Under the pieces are notes generated by a model. It saw only the letters and a list, made by a program, of their open reading frames with translations, was not told where the DNA came from and ran no database searches. Shown piece by piece: positions 35,678 through 44,974 of a stretch of DNA of 64,000 bases. Position numbers and translations under genes: made by a program. The stretch is from contig NZ_JAMZAW010000006.1 of assembly GCF_024158745.1 (NCBI RefSeq), positions 124,001 through 188,000 of the forward strand, given 5' to 3'. Position 1 is the first letter of the stretch. The number at the start of each line of letters is the position of its first letter. The DNA comes from Paenibacillus tyrphae (GTDB lineage: Bacteria; Bacillota; Bacilli; Paenibacillales; NBRC-103111).

Positions 35678-36616
35678 ATGAACACGGTAGAATGGAGTAA
35701 AGCCGATATGAAACCTTATACCGCGAAGGCCAGACGGGCGGACAATACGTCCGCCGCGGCAAAAGGGCTATTGTGGCCGGGCATCGCTTTTGTCGCTTTA
35801 ATTACGCAAATTCCTTTTCTCGTCACCCTGTATTTGAGCGTCCATCAGTGGAACCTGATGCGGCCGGATCAAGGCATTACGTTTGCGGGGCTGTCCAATT
35901 TTGTTGCGATTTTGGGCGAAGCGGCGTTCTGGGAAGTGTTGAAAAATACGTTTTTGCTGACGATTCTTTGCCTGGCGTTATGTCTGATCGGCGGCATGGG
36001 ACTGGCGCTGCTGCTGAACCGCGATTTTATTGGCAAGGGGATTATTCGCACGCTGTTTGTTTCGCCCTTCTTCATCATGCCCGCCGTGTCCGGCATCGTA
36101 TGGAAGACGGTCATTTTAAATCCGAATTTCGGCTTTAGCGCGTATTTGGCTGCGAAGCTGGGCCTGCCTCCGGTCGATTGGCTCGGACAGTATCCGCTGG
36201 AAACGATTATTTTCGTCGTCGCCTGGCAGTGGATTCCGTTCTTCATGCTGGTGCTGCTCGCCGGATTGCAGTCGGTTTCCCCCGATCTGATGGAAGCCTC
36301 CGTCTTGGACGGCGCCAACCGGATTCAGCAATTTTTCCATGTGACTATTCCTCATCTGTTGAGATATATAGAGGTGGCTTTGCTGCTCGGCTTGATTTTT
36401 ATCATGGGAACGTTCGGCGAAATTTACGTGACGACGGCGGGTGGCCCCGGCTATGCGTCGACGAACCTGCCTTTCTATCTGTACCGGATCGGGTTCCAGG
36501 GCTGGGATATCGGCGGCGCTTCGGCGGTCGGCGTCATGATCGTCATCCTGATGACGGTGTTTATGACCGTGCTGTTTAAGTTTATGCGAAGAACGTTTGG
36601 AGGGGAATTGTCATGA
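35678..36616 (+). CDS. Polyol/sugar ABC transporter permease 1 (MalF-like)
   Basis: A 312-residue protein with ribosome site GAGGAGAGG. Six or more transmembrane helices, the first at about residues 28-50 ('GLLWPGIAFVALITQIPFLV'), and the BPD_transp_1 EAA-type loop 'DLMEASVLDGANRIQQFFHV'. It pairs with the next gene, whose ATG overlaps its stop (ATGA). Confidence 0.88.
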   Translation: MNTVEWSKADMKPYTAKARRADNTSAAAKGLLWPGIAFVALITQIPFLVTLYLSVHQWNLMRPDQGITFAGLSNFVAILGEAAFWEVLKNTFLLTILCLALCLIGGMGLALLLNRDFIGKGIIRTLFVSPFFIMPAVSGIVWKTVILNPNFGFSAYLAAKLGLPPVDWLGQYPLETIIFVVAWQWIPFFMLVLLAGLQSVSPDLMEASVLDGANRIQQFFHVTIPHLLRYIEVALLLGLIFIMGTFGEIYVTTAGGPGYASTNLPFYLYRIGFQGWDIGGASAVGVMIVILMTVFMTVLFKFMRRTFGGELS

Positions 36617-37428
36617 GACGACCGCTGTCTATGCTGCTGACGGCCGGAACGTATGTGCTTGCGCTGATTTATTTTTCCCCCGTACTGTGGCTGTTGATTA
36701 CCGGGTTCAAGCAGGAGGGGGACGCCGTGGCGATGCCGCCGTCGCTCGTATTCCAACCGACCTTGGACAATTACCGCTTGATCTGGGATTCGGGCGCTGG
36801 CTCGTTCATGGGGCATTCCGCTGCCGTCTCGATCGTCTCCACGATCTTTGCGCTCGCGTTCGGCGTGCCGGCCGCATATGCGCTCGCCATGTTCAAGATC
36901 AAGAAGGCGGACGACATTTTGTTCTGGTTCATCTCGACCAAAATGCTTCCGGCGGTCGGCGTCATCATTCCGCTTTATCTCGTGTTCAAGCAGCTGCATT
37001 TGCTGGATTCGTTAACGGCGCTGATCGTGCTGTATACGGCGATGAACGTGCCGCTGGTCGTCTGGATGATGCGCTCGTTCTTCAAGGATATCCCTTACGA
37101 GACGATTGAGGCGTACCAGGTGGACGGAGCGACCGGGCTGCAGGGCTTCTTCAAGATTACGCTGCCGCTGGTCCGGCCGGGGATCGTCTCGACGTCGCTG
37201 TTGTGTCTCGTCTTCGTCTGGAACGAGTTTTTCTTCGGGGTCAGCCTGACCTCGACGGACGCGGCCACGATGCCGGTCTATATGTCGTCGTTCATGACGC
37301 AGGAAGGGCTGTTCTGGGCCAAAATGTCGTCGGTCGCCACGCTGGCCGTTCTGCCTGCGCTTGTGCTGGGCTGGTTTACCCAGCGGCAGCTGGTCCGCGG
37401 CTTGACGATGGGCGCGGTGAAGGGCTAG
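36613..37428 (+). CDS. Polyol/sugar ABC transporter permease 2 (MalG-like)
   Basis: A 271-residue protein of the MalG family with about six helices and EAA loop 'YETIEAYQVDGATGLQGFFK'. Translationally coupled to permease 1. No ATP-binding subunit is encoded in the cluster, so a shared MsmK-type ATPase elsewhere must energise the transporter. Confidence 0.88.
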   Translation: MRRPLSMLLTAGTYVLALIYFSPVLWLLITGFKQEGDAVAMPPSLVFQPTLDNYRLIWDSGAGSFMGHSAAVSIVSTIFALAFGVPAAYALAMFKIKKADDILFWFISTKMLPAVGVIIPLYLVFKQLHLLDSLTALIVLYTAMNVPLVVWMMRSFFKDIPYETIEAYQVDGATGLQGFFKITLPLVRPGIVSTSLLCLVFVWNEFFFGVSLTSTDAATMPVYMSSFMTQEGLFWAKMSSVATLAVLPALVLGWFTQRQLVRGLTMGAVKG

Positions 37429-37486
37429 CTGTGAGCTAGACGAGAAGATATATATAAATTTCCAAATTCGGAAGAGGGAGAACCCT

Positions 37487-38545
37487 ATGCAAAAGCAAAT
37501 GATGAAAGCGGCGGTGCTGGACCGCCCGTTATCGATTGAAGTCAAGGACGTGCCGGTACCCGAGCCGCGTCCGGACGAAGCGCTGGTGCAGGTGCACTGC
37601 ATCGGGATTTGCGGCTCAGACGTGCATTATTACGAGCATGGCCGGATCGGCCGATACGAGGTCAAGCAGCCGATCATCCTCGGGCACGAGGTGGCCGGCA
37701 CGGTGGTGAAGGTCGGCAGCGCGGTGACGAATGTCGCGGTCGGCGACCGGGTTGCCGTAGAGCCGGGCGTGACGTGCGGCAGGTGCGATTACTGCAAGTC
37801 GGGCCGCTATAACCTGTGCCCGGACGTCGTCTTCATGGCGACGCCGCCCGTGGATGGGGCTTGGGCGGACTACGTCGCAGTGCGCAGCGACTTCCTGTTC
37901 AAGCTGCCGGAGGCGATGAGCTTCGAGGAAGGAGCGCTGCTGGAGCCGCTGTCCGTCGGCATTCACGCGATGACCCGGGGGCGTGTCAAGCCGTCCGACC
38001 GCGTGCTCGTGACCGGGCTCGGGCCGATCGGCCTGCTGGCGCTGGAAGCGGCCAAGCTGTTCGGCGTGACCGAAATTTACGGCAGCGACGTCATGGAAAG
38101 CCGCCGGGAGCTGGCGCTGGAGATGGGCGCGGCCGGAGTCCTCAACCCGGCGGGTGCGCCGGTGAAGGAGCAGCTCGACCGCTTGACGGACGGCGAGGGC
38201 GTCGACGTCATCGTTGAGACGTCCGGCAGCGCCCGAGCGATCGCCGATACGATCGGGCTGGCGAAGCGGGGCGGGCGGATCGTCCTGGTCGGACTGCCGA
38301 CGAGCGACGCAATTCCGCTGGATATCCCGGCGCTGGTCGATGCGGAGCTGGACGTGTACGGCGTGTTCCGCTATGCGAATACGTACCCGGCGGCGATTCA
38401 ATTGCTGAGCCGCCGCGAGCACAGCATCGCCAAGACGATTACGCACCGGTTTCCGCTTAGCCGGATTCGCGAAGCGGTGGAGACCGCGCGGACGCAGAAG
38501 GATACCAGCATTAAAATCATGATTTACCCGAATGAGAACGAATGA
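37487..38545 (+). CDS. Zinc-dependent polyol dehydrogenase (sorbitol / L-iditol 2-dehydrogenase type)
   Basis: A 352-residue medium-chain dehydrogenase/reductase with ribosome site GAGGGAGA. Catalytic zinc residues are in 'GICGSDVHYYEHG' and 'ILGHEVAG'; structural zinc cysteines are in 'GVTCGRCDYCKSGRYNLC'. The Rossmann motif is 'VTGLGPIGLLALEAAKLFG'. It would oxidise a polyol to a ketose with NAD+. It is closest in layout to sorbitol/xylitol dehydrogenases (GutB, XdhA), and the substrate fits the adjacent transporters. Confidence 0.82.
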   Translation: MQKQMMKAAVLDRPLSIEVKDVPVPEPRPDEALVQVHCIGICGSDVHYYEHGRIGRYEVKQPIILGHEVAGTVVKVGSAVTNVAVGDRVAVEPGVTCGRCDYCKSGRYNLCPDVVFMATPPVDGAWADYVAVRSDFLFKLPEAMSFEEGALLEPLSVGIHAMTRGRVKPSDRVLVTGLGPIGLLALEAAKLFGVTEIYGSDVMESRRELALEMGAAGVLNPAGAPVKEQLDRLTDGEGVDVIVETSGSARAIADTIGLAKRGGRIVLVGLPTSDAIPLDIPALVDAELDVYGVFRYANTYPAAIQLLSRREHSIAKTITHRFPLSRIREAVETARTQKDTSIKIMIYPNENE

Positions 38546-38576
38546 AGAAATGGAACCGAATAGGGGGAAGCTTAGC

Positions 38577-39584
38577 ATGAAAGCTCTGGTCATCGAAGGA
38601 CCGCGCCGGGCCGTGGTCAAGGAAGTGCCTTATCCGGCGCCGAAGCGCGGCGAAGTCACGATTCAGGTCAAAAACGTCGGAATTTGCGGAACCGATTTTC
38701 ATATTTTCGAGGGTGAATTTATTTCCCCGTACCCGATTATTCCCGGGCATGAGTTTTCCGGCATCGTGCACGAGGTGGGCGAAGGCGTTACCGGCCTGCA
38801 GCCGGGAGACCGGGTCAGCGCCGACCCGTCGCTGTTTTGCGGGGCCTGCGAATTTTGCCTGACCCACCGGAGCAACCAATGCGAAAATTGGCAGGCGCTC
38901 GGCAACACGGTGAACGGCAGCATGGCCGAATACGTGGCCGTTCGGGCAGGCAACGTGGTGAAGCTGCCGGACACGATGTCGTTCGAGGAAGGCGCGTTTA
39001 TCGAGCCGCTGGCCTGCGTCGTGCACGGCATGAACCGGCTGCAATTGCAGGTCGGCAGCCGCGTGCTGTTGTTCGGCGCGGGCGCGATGGGCCAGCAGCT
39101 CGTTCAGGCGATGGCCCGTGCGGGAGCATCGGAGCTGGTCGTCGTCGATGTGGCGCAGGAAAAGCTCGATATGGCCTTGCGCTACGGCGCGACGAAGGGT
39201 GTGCTGAGCCGCAACCTGGAAGCCGCGCTGGGCAAGGAGACGTACCCTTACGGATTTGACGCGGTGGTGGACGTGACCGGTATTCCTGCGGTGATCGAGC
39301 AAGCGTTGAATTACTTGGGGCCAACCGGCAAGTACCTGCAATTCGGCGTGACAGCGGAGAGCGCAAGCATCCGGATCAACCCGTTCAAGCTGTATAACAA
39401 GGATTGGACGCTGCTCGGCTCGATGGCGATCAACCAAACGTTTATCCCGGCATTTCACTGGCTCAAGGAAGGCCGGATCGACGTCCGTCCGCTCATTTCC
39501 CGGACGATCACGCTGGAAGAGACGGTCGAATTTCTGGAAAAGCCCAAAGCGCCCGATCTGATGAAGGTGCAAATTGTGATATAA
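38577..39584 (+). CDS. Zinc-dependent arabitol/polyol (phosphate) dehydrogenase
   Basis: A 335-residue protein; ATG 38577 follows TAGGGGGAAG, and the frame upstream is not coding. It is an MDR family enzyme with 'VGICGTDFHIFEGEF', 'IPGHEFSG' and structural cysteines in 'FCGACEFCLTHRSNQC'. Its compact form and 'FIEPLACVVHGMNRL' resemble Gram-positive D-arabitol(-phosphate) dehydrogenases linked to PTS systems. Being beside both an ABC and a PTS importer, it may act on the phosphorylated polyol, while the preceding enzyme acts on the free one; this is inferred. Confidence 0.75.
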   Translation: MKALVIEGPRRAVVKEVPYPAPKRGEVTIQVKNVGICGTDFHIFEGEFISPYPIIPGHEFSGIVHEVGEGVTGLQPGDRVSADPSLFCGACEFCLTHRSNQCENWQALGNTVNGSMAEYVAVRAGNVVKLPDTMSFEEGAFIEPLACVVHGMNRLQLQVGSRVLLFGAGAMGQQLVQAMARAGASELVVVDVAQEKLDMALRYGATKGVLSRNLEAALGKETYPYGFDAVVDVTGIPAVIEQALNYLGPTGKYLQFGVTAESASIRINPFKLYNKDWTLLGSMAINQTFIPAFHWLKEGRIDVRPLISRTITLEETVEFLEKPKAPDLMKVQIVI

Positions 39585-39625
39585 TCGATTTCAAGACAAC
39601 GAAGGAACGGAGGAGGTACGCTGCC

Positions 39626-41752
39626 ATGGAGCCGCGCTTAACGTTAAATTCCAGACAGAAGCAAATGTTGGCGCTGCTTCTGCAGGCTTCGGCTCCCGTT
39701 ACGCTGAAGGAGATGGCGGGGGAGCTGGGGCTCAGCGTACGTACCATGCAAAGGGAACTGGAAGGGATAAGCCGGAGGCTTGTCCCTTTCGGCGTCACAT
39801 TGATCAAAAAGACGGGCGTCGGCCTGAGCGTCGAAGGAAGCGACGCGGCCAGGAAGCAGCTGCTCCAGCAGCTATCCGTCAGCCCTTCGCTCAAAATTTT
39901 TTCCCCGGAGGAGCGTAGGCATCTGCTGATCCGGCTGCTGCTGACGAAGCGGGAGGCGGTCAAGCTTTTTTACTTCAGCAGCAAGCTGGACGTGACGGAA
40001 GCGACGGTCAGCAACGATCTGGACAAGCTGGAGCCGTGGTTTGCGAAGCATCGGATCGCTCTGGTGCGAAAGCCGGGTCTGGGTGTCTACATCGAAGCCG
40101 ACGAGAAAAGCATCCGCGCCGCGATGATCGATCACTTGTATGAGCATTTGTCGCAGGAGCAGCTGATGGACATGCTGTCGTCGTATTCGCTATCGTTTAC
40201 GAACCAGCGTAAGCTGGAGCTGTCCATCCGCAATCACCTGCTGCATTTTATCGATCCCGGCATCATCGGCCAGATCGAGGAAATCGTCCGCAGCAGCGAA
40301 ATGCGGCGCGGCTACGAGATGACGGACAGCGCCTACGTCGGCTTTGTCGTGCACATTGCGCTGGCCGTGCAGCGGCTCAAGAGCGGGGAAAACATCTCGA
40401 TCGACGCCGAAGCGCTGGGCAAATTAAAGGCGGCGGGCGAGTTCAAATGGGCGCAGCAGATGGCGGAAGAGCTGAGCGTCCGCCTGGACATCGACATCCC
40501 GGAAAGCGAAGTCGGCTATATTACGATGCATTTGCTTGGAGCGAAGGGAAAGCGCATACTTGCGCCGGCCGGGGAGCCGCAGGAGAGGGGGGCGGAGGCT
40601 TACGCCGCCCGGATGATTCGAATCGTAGAGAACGAGCTCAAGCTCACGCTGGAAAACGACCCCTCCCTGTACGAGGCGCTGCTGGTGCATTTGGAGGCGG
40701 CGATCAACCGGATTCGCCTGCACATGGAAATCCGCAACCCGCTGCTCGCCCATATCCGCGAGACGTACCCGGATATTTTTGAAGCCGCGGCGAAGGCGTC
40801 CCGGTACCTGCAAGAGGAGCTTCGAGCCGAAGTGCCGGAGGAGGAAATCGGCTATCTGGCGATGCATTTCGGAGCGGCCGTCGTTCGGACGAAGACGACC
40901 TCGCCGCAGCGCTTCCGCGTGCTTCTCGCCTGCAGCAGCGGCATGGGCACCTCCCGGCTGCTGGCCGCTCAGATCGGCAAAAGCTTTCCGCATATTCACA
41001 TCGTCGATACGGTGTCTTTGCTGCATTTGGAGGCAGCCATCCGCAAGCATGCGCCGATCGATCTGATCGTATCGACCGTGCCGTTCGAGCATGAAACCCA
41101 CCGTGTCGTAGTGGTCAATTCGTTTTTGGAGCAGGACGATATCGAGCTGATCGAAACGCATTTGCACGGGCTGCCGCTCATCGGGACCGCGGCCCGTGAA
41201 GCTTATACAGAAATCGAGGATACCGTAATGACCGTGAATCGTTATGGCGAAGGCGTCGTTCAATTGACGAACCACCTGTTTTTTGCCGACGGGCTCGAAG
41301 CGGCGTCGAAGAGGGAAGCCATTGCGGCGGCGGCCGCTTTTGCCGGTTCGGTCGTACCCGGCATTCCCGTGCCGCAGCTGGAGAGCGACTTGCTCCAGCG
41401 GGAAGAGCTCGGGGGCATCGTCGTGGAGGAAAGCAAGCTTGCGATGCTGCACTGCCGCAGCACGGCCGTCCCGGTGCTGCTGGCTTGCGTGCTGCGGTTC
41501 GCGCAGCCTCTCTCCTGGCAGGCGCCCGGGCGGGACGCCGACGTCCGGACGGTGCTGCTGCTGCTCGCTCCCCGATCCGCACCGAAAGAGCACATCGAGA
41601 TGATCGGCGAGATCAGCGCGATGCTGATTGAGGAAGACTTTGCCGAGACGGTGGCCGGCGCCCCCTTCGACCTGGTGCAGAAGGAGCTGAAATCGGTGAT
41701 CGGGCAAGGATATATGAATCGAACCGGCGTCTTCTTTCGGGGGACGCAATGA
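39626..41752 (+). CDS. PRD/EIIA-containing transcriptional activator (MtlR-like)
   Basis: A 708-residue protein; ATG 39626 follows GGAGGAGG. An N-terminal helix-turn-helix ('PVTLKEMAGELGLSVRTMQR', about 15-60) and an Mga-like helix-turn-helix are followed by PRD1 (about 200-305, with VHIAL and YITMHLL histidines), PRD2 (about 310-420, VHLEAA and YLAMHF), an EIIB-like domain with Cys436 (LACSSGMGTSR) and an EIIA-like domain with His609. Such activators are switched by HPr- and EII-dependent phosphorylation, so they sense both the inducer and general carbon status. The EII gene overlaps its stop (ATGA). Confidence 0.9.
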   Translation: MEPRLTLNSRQKQMLALLLQASAPVTLKEMAGELGLSVRTMQRELEGISRRLVPFGVTLIKKTGVGLSVEGSDAARKQLLQQLSVSPSLKIFSPEERRHLLIRLLLTKREAVKLFYFSSKLDVTEATVSNDLDKLEPWFAKHRIALVRKPGLGVYIEADEKSIRAAMIDHLYEHLSQEQLMDMLSSYSLSFTNQRKLELSIRNHLLHFIDPGIIGQIEEIVRSSEMRRGYEMTDSAYVGFVVHIALAVQRLKSGENISIDAEALGKLKAAGEFKWAQQMAEELSVRLDIDIPESEVGYITMHLLGAKGKRILAPAGEPQERGAEAYAARMIRIVENELKLTLENDPSLYEALLVHLEAAINRIRLHMEIRNPLLAHIRETYPDIFEAAAKASRYLQEELRAEVPEEEIGYLAMHFGAAVVRTKTTSPQRFRVLLACSSGMGTSRLLAAQIGKSFPHIHIVDTVSLLHLEAAIRKHAPIDLIVSTVPFEHETHRVVVVNSFLEQDDIELIETHLHGLPLIGTAAREAYTEIEDTVMTVNRYGEGVVQLTNHLFFADGLEAASKREAIAAAAAFAGSVVPGIPVPQLESDLLQREELGGIVVEESKLAMLHCRSTAVPVLLACVLRFAQPLSWQAPGRDADVRTVLLLLAPRSAPKEHIEMIGEISAMLIEEDFAETVAGAPFDLVQKELKSVIGQGYMNRTGVFFRGTQ

Positions 41753-43626
41753 ATCGTATCAATCGCATCGGCCGCTTTTTAAGCTATCTGGTGTTTCAAA
41801 ATATCGCCGGTCTGATCGGCCTGGGCCTGATCCGCGTTCTGTTCGGGGAGCGCGGCTGGTTCCCGAACCCGGCGGTGCAGGACATTATCAATCCCGTTTT
41901 GAAATATTTTCTGCCGCTCCTGTTCGCCTATACCGGGGGGCGGATGATCGGCTCGCACCGCGGCGGCGTGATCGCCTCCTTCGTCATGATCGGCATGATC
42001 GCCGGAAACACGTCGGATTACAGCATGCTGATGCCCGCCATGCTTGTCGGACCGCTGACCGGATGGATCATTGCCCGTACGGACCGGTGGCTGACGGACC
42101 GCATTCCGGTAGGGCTTGAGTTGCTGTGCTATAATGTAGCTGCCGGTTTGATCGGCGTCGTGCTGTGCCTGTTCTGCTATGCGGAGGTGACCCATTGGTT
42201 CGTCTTCGGCATGCAGGGCATTCATGGCGCGGCCAAGCTTGTGCTGGAATCCAACTATTTGCCTTGGGTTGCGCTCGCGGTGGAGCCGGGCAAGGTGATG
42301 TTTTTGAACAATGTGATGAATCACGGCATTTTTGAGCCGCTGGGCATCCAGCAGACGAAGGAATTCGGCCAATCCGTGTTCTTTTTGCTGGAAACGAACC
42401 CCGGTCCCGGGGCCGGCCTGCTGCTGGCCTATTATATGCTGCTGAAAAATAAACCGCGGGACAACGCCCGCTCGTCGCTGCTCATTCAATTTGTCGGCGG
42501 CATTCATGAGGTGTATTTTCCGTATGCGCTCATGCGACCGCTTGTCATTGTGCCGTTAATCGCGGCGGGACTGGCGGGCAACTGGGTTTTCGTGCTGCTG
42601 CACGCCGGATTGGTCGCGACCCCTTCTCCGGGAAGCCTCATCGCGCTTATGCTGATGGCTCCGAAAGGGATGCACCTCCCGGTGCTGGGCGGGGTGCTGG
42701 CTTCCGCCGCGGTCAGCTTTGCGGGCTGTTACCTGGTCCTTTCGTGGAAGGGCGGGTCGGCTTTCGACGATCCGGCGGCTTTGGCAACGGTTCATCACCT
42801 ATCCGAGAAATCCGAGGACGAGGTTTCATTGAAAGAAGAGCCACAGCGGAAGACGATCCGCAAAATTTATTTTGCCTGCGACGCCGGCATGGGCTCCAGT
42901 GCGATGGGGGCTGCCCTGCTGCGCAAAAAAATAAAGCAAGCCGGCCTGCCCGTCGAGGTAAGCAACTGCTCCGTGGACGGCATTCCCGCGGATGCGGATC
43001 TGGTCATCTCCCAAGCGATGCTGACGGCAAGGGCGCAGGAGGCTGCACCCCGTCCGGAGCATCTGTCGATGGTCTCCTTCGTCGACGCCGCTTTTTACGA
43101 CGGGCTGATCGACCGCCTTCGCAGCGAGGGGCTGCAGGGCCGCTTGGACGAGCGGGAAATCGGCGGAAGCGGGGCGCTGTTCACGCCGGACCATGTGCTG
43201 ATCGGGGCGCAAGCCGACGACAAGTGGCAGGCGATCCGGCAGGTCGGCGGCTTGCTTGTTCGGCTGGGGCTTGTCCGCGACAATTATATCGATCGGATGA
43301 TCGAGCGGGAACGGGTGCTGTCCACCTTCATCGGCAACGGCGTCGCCCTGCCTCACGGCGTCGGGGCTGTCGATACCGGCATCCTGAAGCCGGGGATCGT
43401 GATCGCGCAGTACCCGGACGGGGTGACGTTCGACGAAGGGAGCAAGGCTTATTTGCTCATTGCTGTGGTCGGCGGGGAGCAGCAGATGGGGCTGGTCTCG
43501 CGGATCGCTTTTATGATCGAGAACCCGGACACCGTCCAAGCTCTCGTGCATGCTGGAAGTCCGCTGGAAATGCACCGTCGGGTCTCTGCCTTTTTGCAGG
43601 AGCCGGCAAGCGATACGATCGAATGA
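41749..43626 (+). CDS. mtlA: Mannitol-type PTS transporter EIICBA
   Basis: A 625-residue protein. EIIC with multiple helices covers residues 1 to about 340 ('GRFLSYLVFQNIAGLIGLGL', 'VMNHGIFEPLGIQQTKEFGQ', 'GGIHEVYFPYALM'). EIIB follows with phospho-Cys377 in FACDAGMGSSAMGA, and EIIA carries His536 in NGVALPHGVGAVD. It takes up and phosphorylates mannitol or a related hexitol/pentitol. No mannitol-1-phosphate dehydrogenase (mtlD) accompanies it here; the linked dehydrogenases are zinc enzymes, so the real substrate may differ from mannitol. Confidence 0.88.
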   Translation: MNRINRIGRFLSYLVFQNIAGLIGLGLIRVLFGERGWFPNPAVQDIINPVLKYFLPLLFAYTGGRMIGSHRGGVIASFVMIGMIAGNTSDYSMLMPAMLVGPLTGWIIARTDRWLTDRIPVGLELLCYNVAAGLIGVVLCLFCYAEVTHWFVFGMQGIHGAAKLVLESNYLPWVALAVEPGKVMFLNNVMNHGIFEPLGIQQTKEFGQSVFFLLETNPGPGAGLLLAYYMLLKNKPRDNARSSLLIQFVGGIHEVYFPYALMRPLVIVPLIAAGLAGNWVFVLLHAGLVATPSPGSLIALMLMAPKGMHLPVLGGVLASAAVSFAGCYLVLSWKGGSAFDDPAALATVHHLSEKSEDEVSLKEEPQRKTIRKIYFACDAGMGSSAMGAALLRKKIKQAGLPVEVSNCSVDGIPADADLVISQAMLTARAQEAAPRPEHLSMVSFVDAAFYDGLIDRLRSEGLQGRLDEREIGGSGALFTPDHVLIGAQADDKWQAIRQVGGLLVRLGLVRDNYIDRMIERERVLSTFIGNGVALPHGVGAVDTGILKPGIVIAQYPDGVTFDEGSKAYLLIAVVGGEQQMGLVSRIAFMIENPDTVQALVHAGSPLEMHRRVSAFLQEPASDTIE

Positions 43627-43639
43627 AAGGGGAAGGGGC

Positions 43640-43897
43640 ATGGTTACAGAAGGAGTCACCGTGAGATGCCAGGCAGGCCTTCATACCCGCCCCGCCAAGC
43701 TGTTTGCTCTTGCCGCCCAACGGTTCCGCGCGGACATTACGGTGGAATTTGAAGGACGGCAGGCGAAGGGAAAAAGCATCATCAGCCTGCTTCAGCTGGG
43801 AGCGCCGAAAGGGAGCCGCCTGTGGGTCAGCGCGGAGGGCGAGGATGAACGTGAAGCGGTCCGGGCGCTGTGCGAGCTGCTCCGTCGCTGCGACTAA
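43640..43897 (+). CDS. HPr-family phosphocarrier dedicated to the polyol PTS
   Basis: An 85-residue protein; ATG 43640 follows AAGGGGAAGGGG. His15 lies in AGLHTRPAKLF, so it can accept phosphate from enzyme I. Ser46 lies in GKSIISLLQLG at the HPr-kinase site, so it could also act in CcpA-type repression. It diverges from the usual SIMGVMSLG. As the last gene of the operon it is probably a second, induced HPr. Confidence 0.85.
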   Translation: MVTEGVTVRCQAGLHTRPAKLFALAAQRFRADITVEFEGRQAKGKSIISLLQLGAPKGSRLWVSAEGEDEREAVRALCELLRRCD

Positions 43898-44086
43898 CGG
43901 GCCGGTGCTGGTCGGAAGAGGAGCCGGAAAAGAGCCGCCACGCGCGCCCGGAATGAAGTGTTCAAGTGTGGCACGCTTGAACTGGCTTTATCGAGCCCGG
44001 CTTGCGCCGGGTTGGCAGCCAGCCCGCAAAATTAGCGGAAGCACAGGTGTGCTATTTAACTCGATTTGCTACTTTTTGAAAATTAG

Positions 44087-44214
44087 AGGAACTGGGATGT
44101 GCTAACAAGCCGATTTTGAGGGGCACGAACATTTTTCGACACACTTAAAGCATCTGAGTTCCTCTATGAATCGTGGTACGATTGAATCGCTCCGGTTAGC
44201 GCATCCTAGTTCCT
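44087..44214. repeat. Long-span 20-bp inverted repeat with an internal direct copy
   Basis: AGGAACTGGGATGTGCTAAC (44087-44106) pairs with GTTAGCGCATCCTAGTTCCT (44195-44214); 18 of 20 match and both differences keep G-U pairs. A further partial copy GCATCTGAGTTCCT lies within (about 44151-44164). It may be a small palindromic element or the stem of a structured RNA. Confidence 0.5.
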
Positions 44215-44278
44215 TTATTTACAAAATGCAGCTGCCAACCGGCTGCAATTCTCGTTGCCATCACCCGCAGCACTGCAG

Positions 44279-44306
44279 AAGGCCGGCCATGAGCTCGGCC
44301 TTTTTT
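44279..44306 (+). terminator. Terminator hairpin before the DUF441 gene
   Basis: AAGGCCG pairs with CGGCCTT and is followed by TTTT. The T run serves the plus strand, so it is the likely last stop for read-through from the polyol operon before the opposing gene. Confidence 0.55.
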
Positions 44307-44379
44307 GCATTGCGGGGACTCAGCGGCCTATCGGCGGGATGTCGCACCGCGTGCTTCCGCATAGGCCGCCAGCGGCATG

Positions 44380-44829
44380 TCATTTCGCGACAAGCAGCGA
44401 CAAAATCCCCGCCGCGATCAGCGGTCCGACCGGGACGCCGCGGAAAAAGGTCACGCCGAGAATCGTGCCGATCAGCAGCCCCGTGACGACGGTCGGCTGA
44501 CTCGCCATCAGCGCGGCGCCGCGGCCGCCCAAATAAGCGACCAGTACGCCGACGCCCACGGCCAGCAGCGACTTCCAGTGCAGGAACGAGTGCAGCAGGT
44601 CCTGCAGGCTTGTCTTGCCGGAAGCGATCGGTGTCAGGATGCCGATGGTCAGGATGACGATTCCCCAGGTCAGCCCGTACTTTTCCAGCCAGGGAAACGT
44701 TTGATGCAGGTTCGTCACCCGCAATAAAAGCAGCACGAGCACGGCAATCGTGATGGACGTATTGCCGCTCAGAATGCCGAGGGCGGCAAACAGCAGCAAC
44801 ACCAGGGAAGACGTATCGAGGGGAGCCAT
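44380..44829 (-). CDS. DUF441-family small membrane protein
   Basis: A 149-residue protein with four predicted transmembrane helices. '[20 protein letters not shown]', '[20 protein letters not shown]' and '[11 protein letters not shown]' at the C-terminus match the DUF441 (YeaL/YtwI) family of unknown function. Ribosome site AAAGGAG lies upstream of ATG at 44829. It is monocistronic. Confidence 0.8.
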   Translation of the reverse strand: MAPLDTSSLVLLLFAALGILSGNTSITIAVLVLLLLRVTNLHQTFPWLEKYGLTWGIVILTIGILTPIASGKTSLQDLLHSFLHWKSLLAVGVGVLVAYLGGRGAALMASQPTVVTGLLIGTILGVTFFRGVPVGPLIAAGILSLLVAK

Positions 44830-44974
44830 CGGCGGTCACGCTCCTTTGTCGAGGGATTTTCTTTGTTCCGATGAAGTGTTAAAATCAAAATTGCTTAAAA
44901 ATCGAAATACCGTTTTCCGGATCGCCAAAATCTGAAAAACGATGCCCGAAAATGGCTTGAAGGAGTGTTCCGGA

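Larger units (their letters stand above)
43898..44379. other. Intergenic region rich in inverted repeats
   Basis: 482 bases without a convincing gene. It holds GTTCAAG-N9-CTTGAAC (43960-43982), a GC hairpin CCCGGC-ttgc-GCCGGG (43996-44011) that may end the polyol operon, a long-span inverted repeat (44087-44214) and a terminator at 44279-44306. Confidence 0.6.

Noticed and set aside
40424..41749. 441-codon minus-strand open frame
   Set aside because: Antisense of the PRD regulator, no start signals or recognisable domain.
44166..44500. Short open frames on the plus strand downstream of the polyol operon
   Set aside because: They cross the terminator at 44279 and run antisense to the DUF441 gene; no ribosome site.
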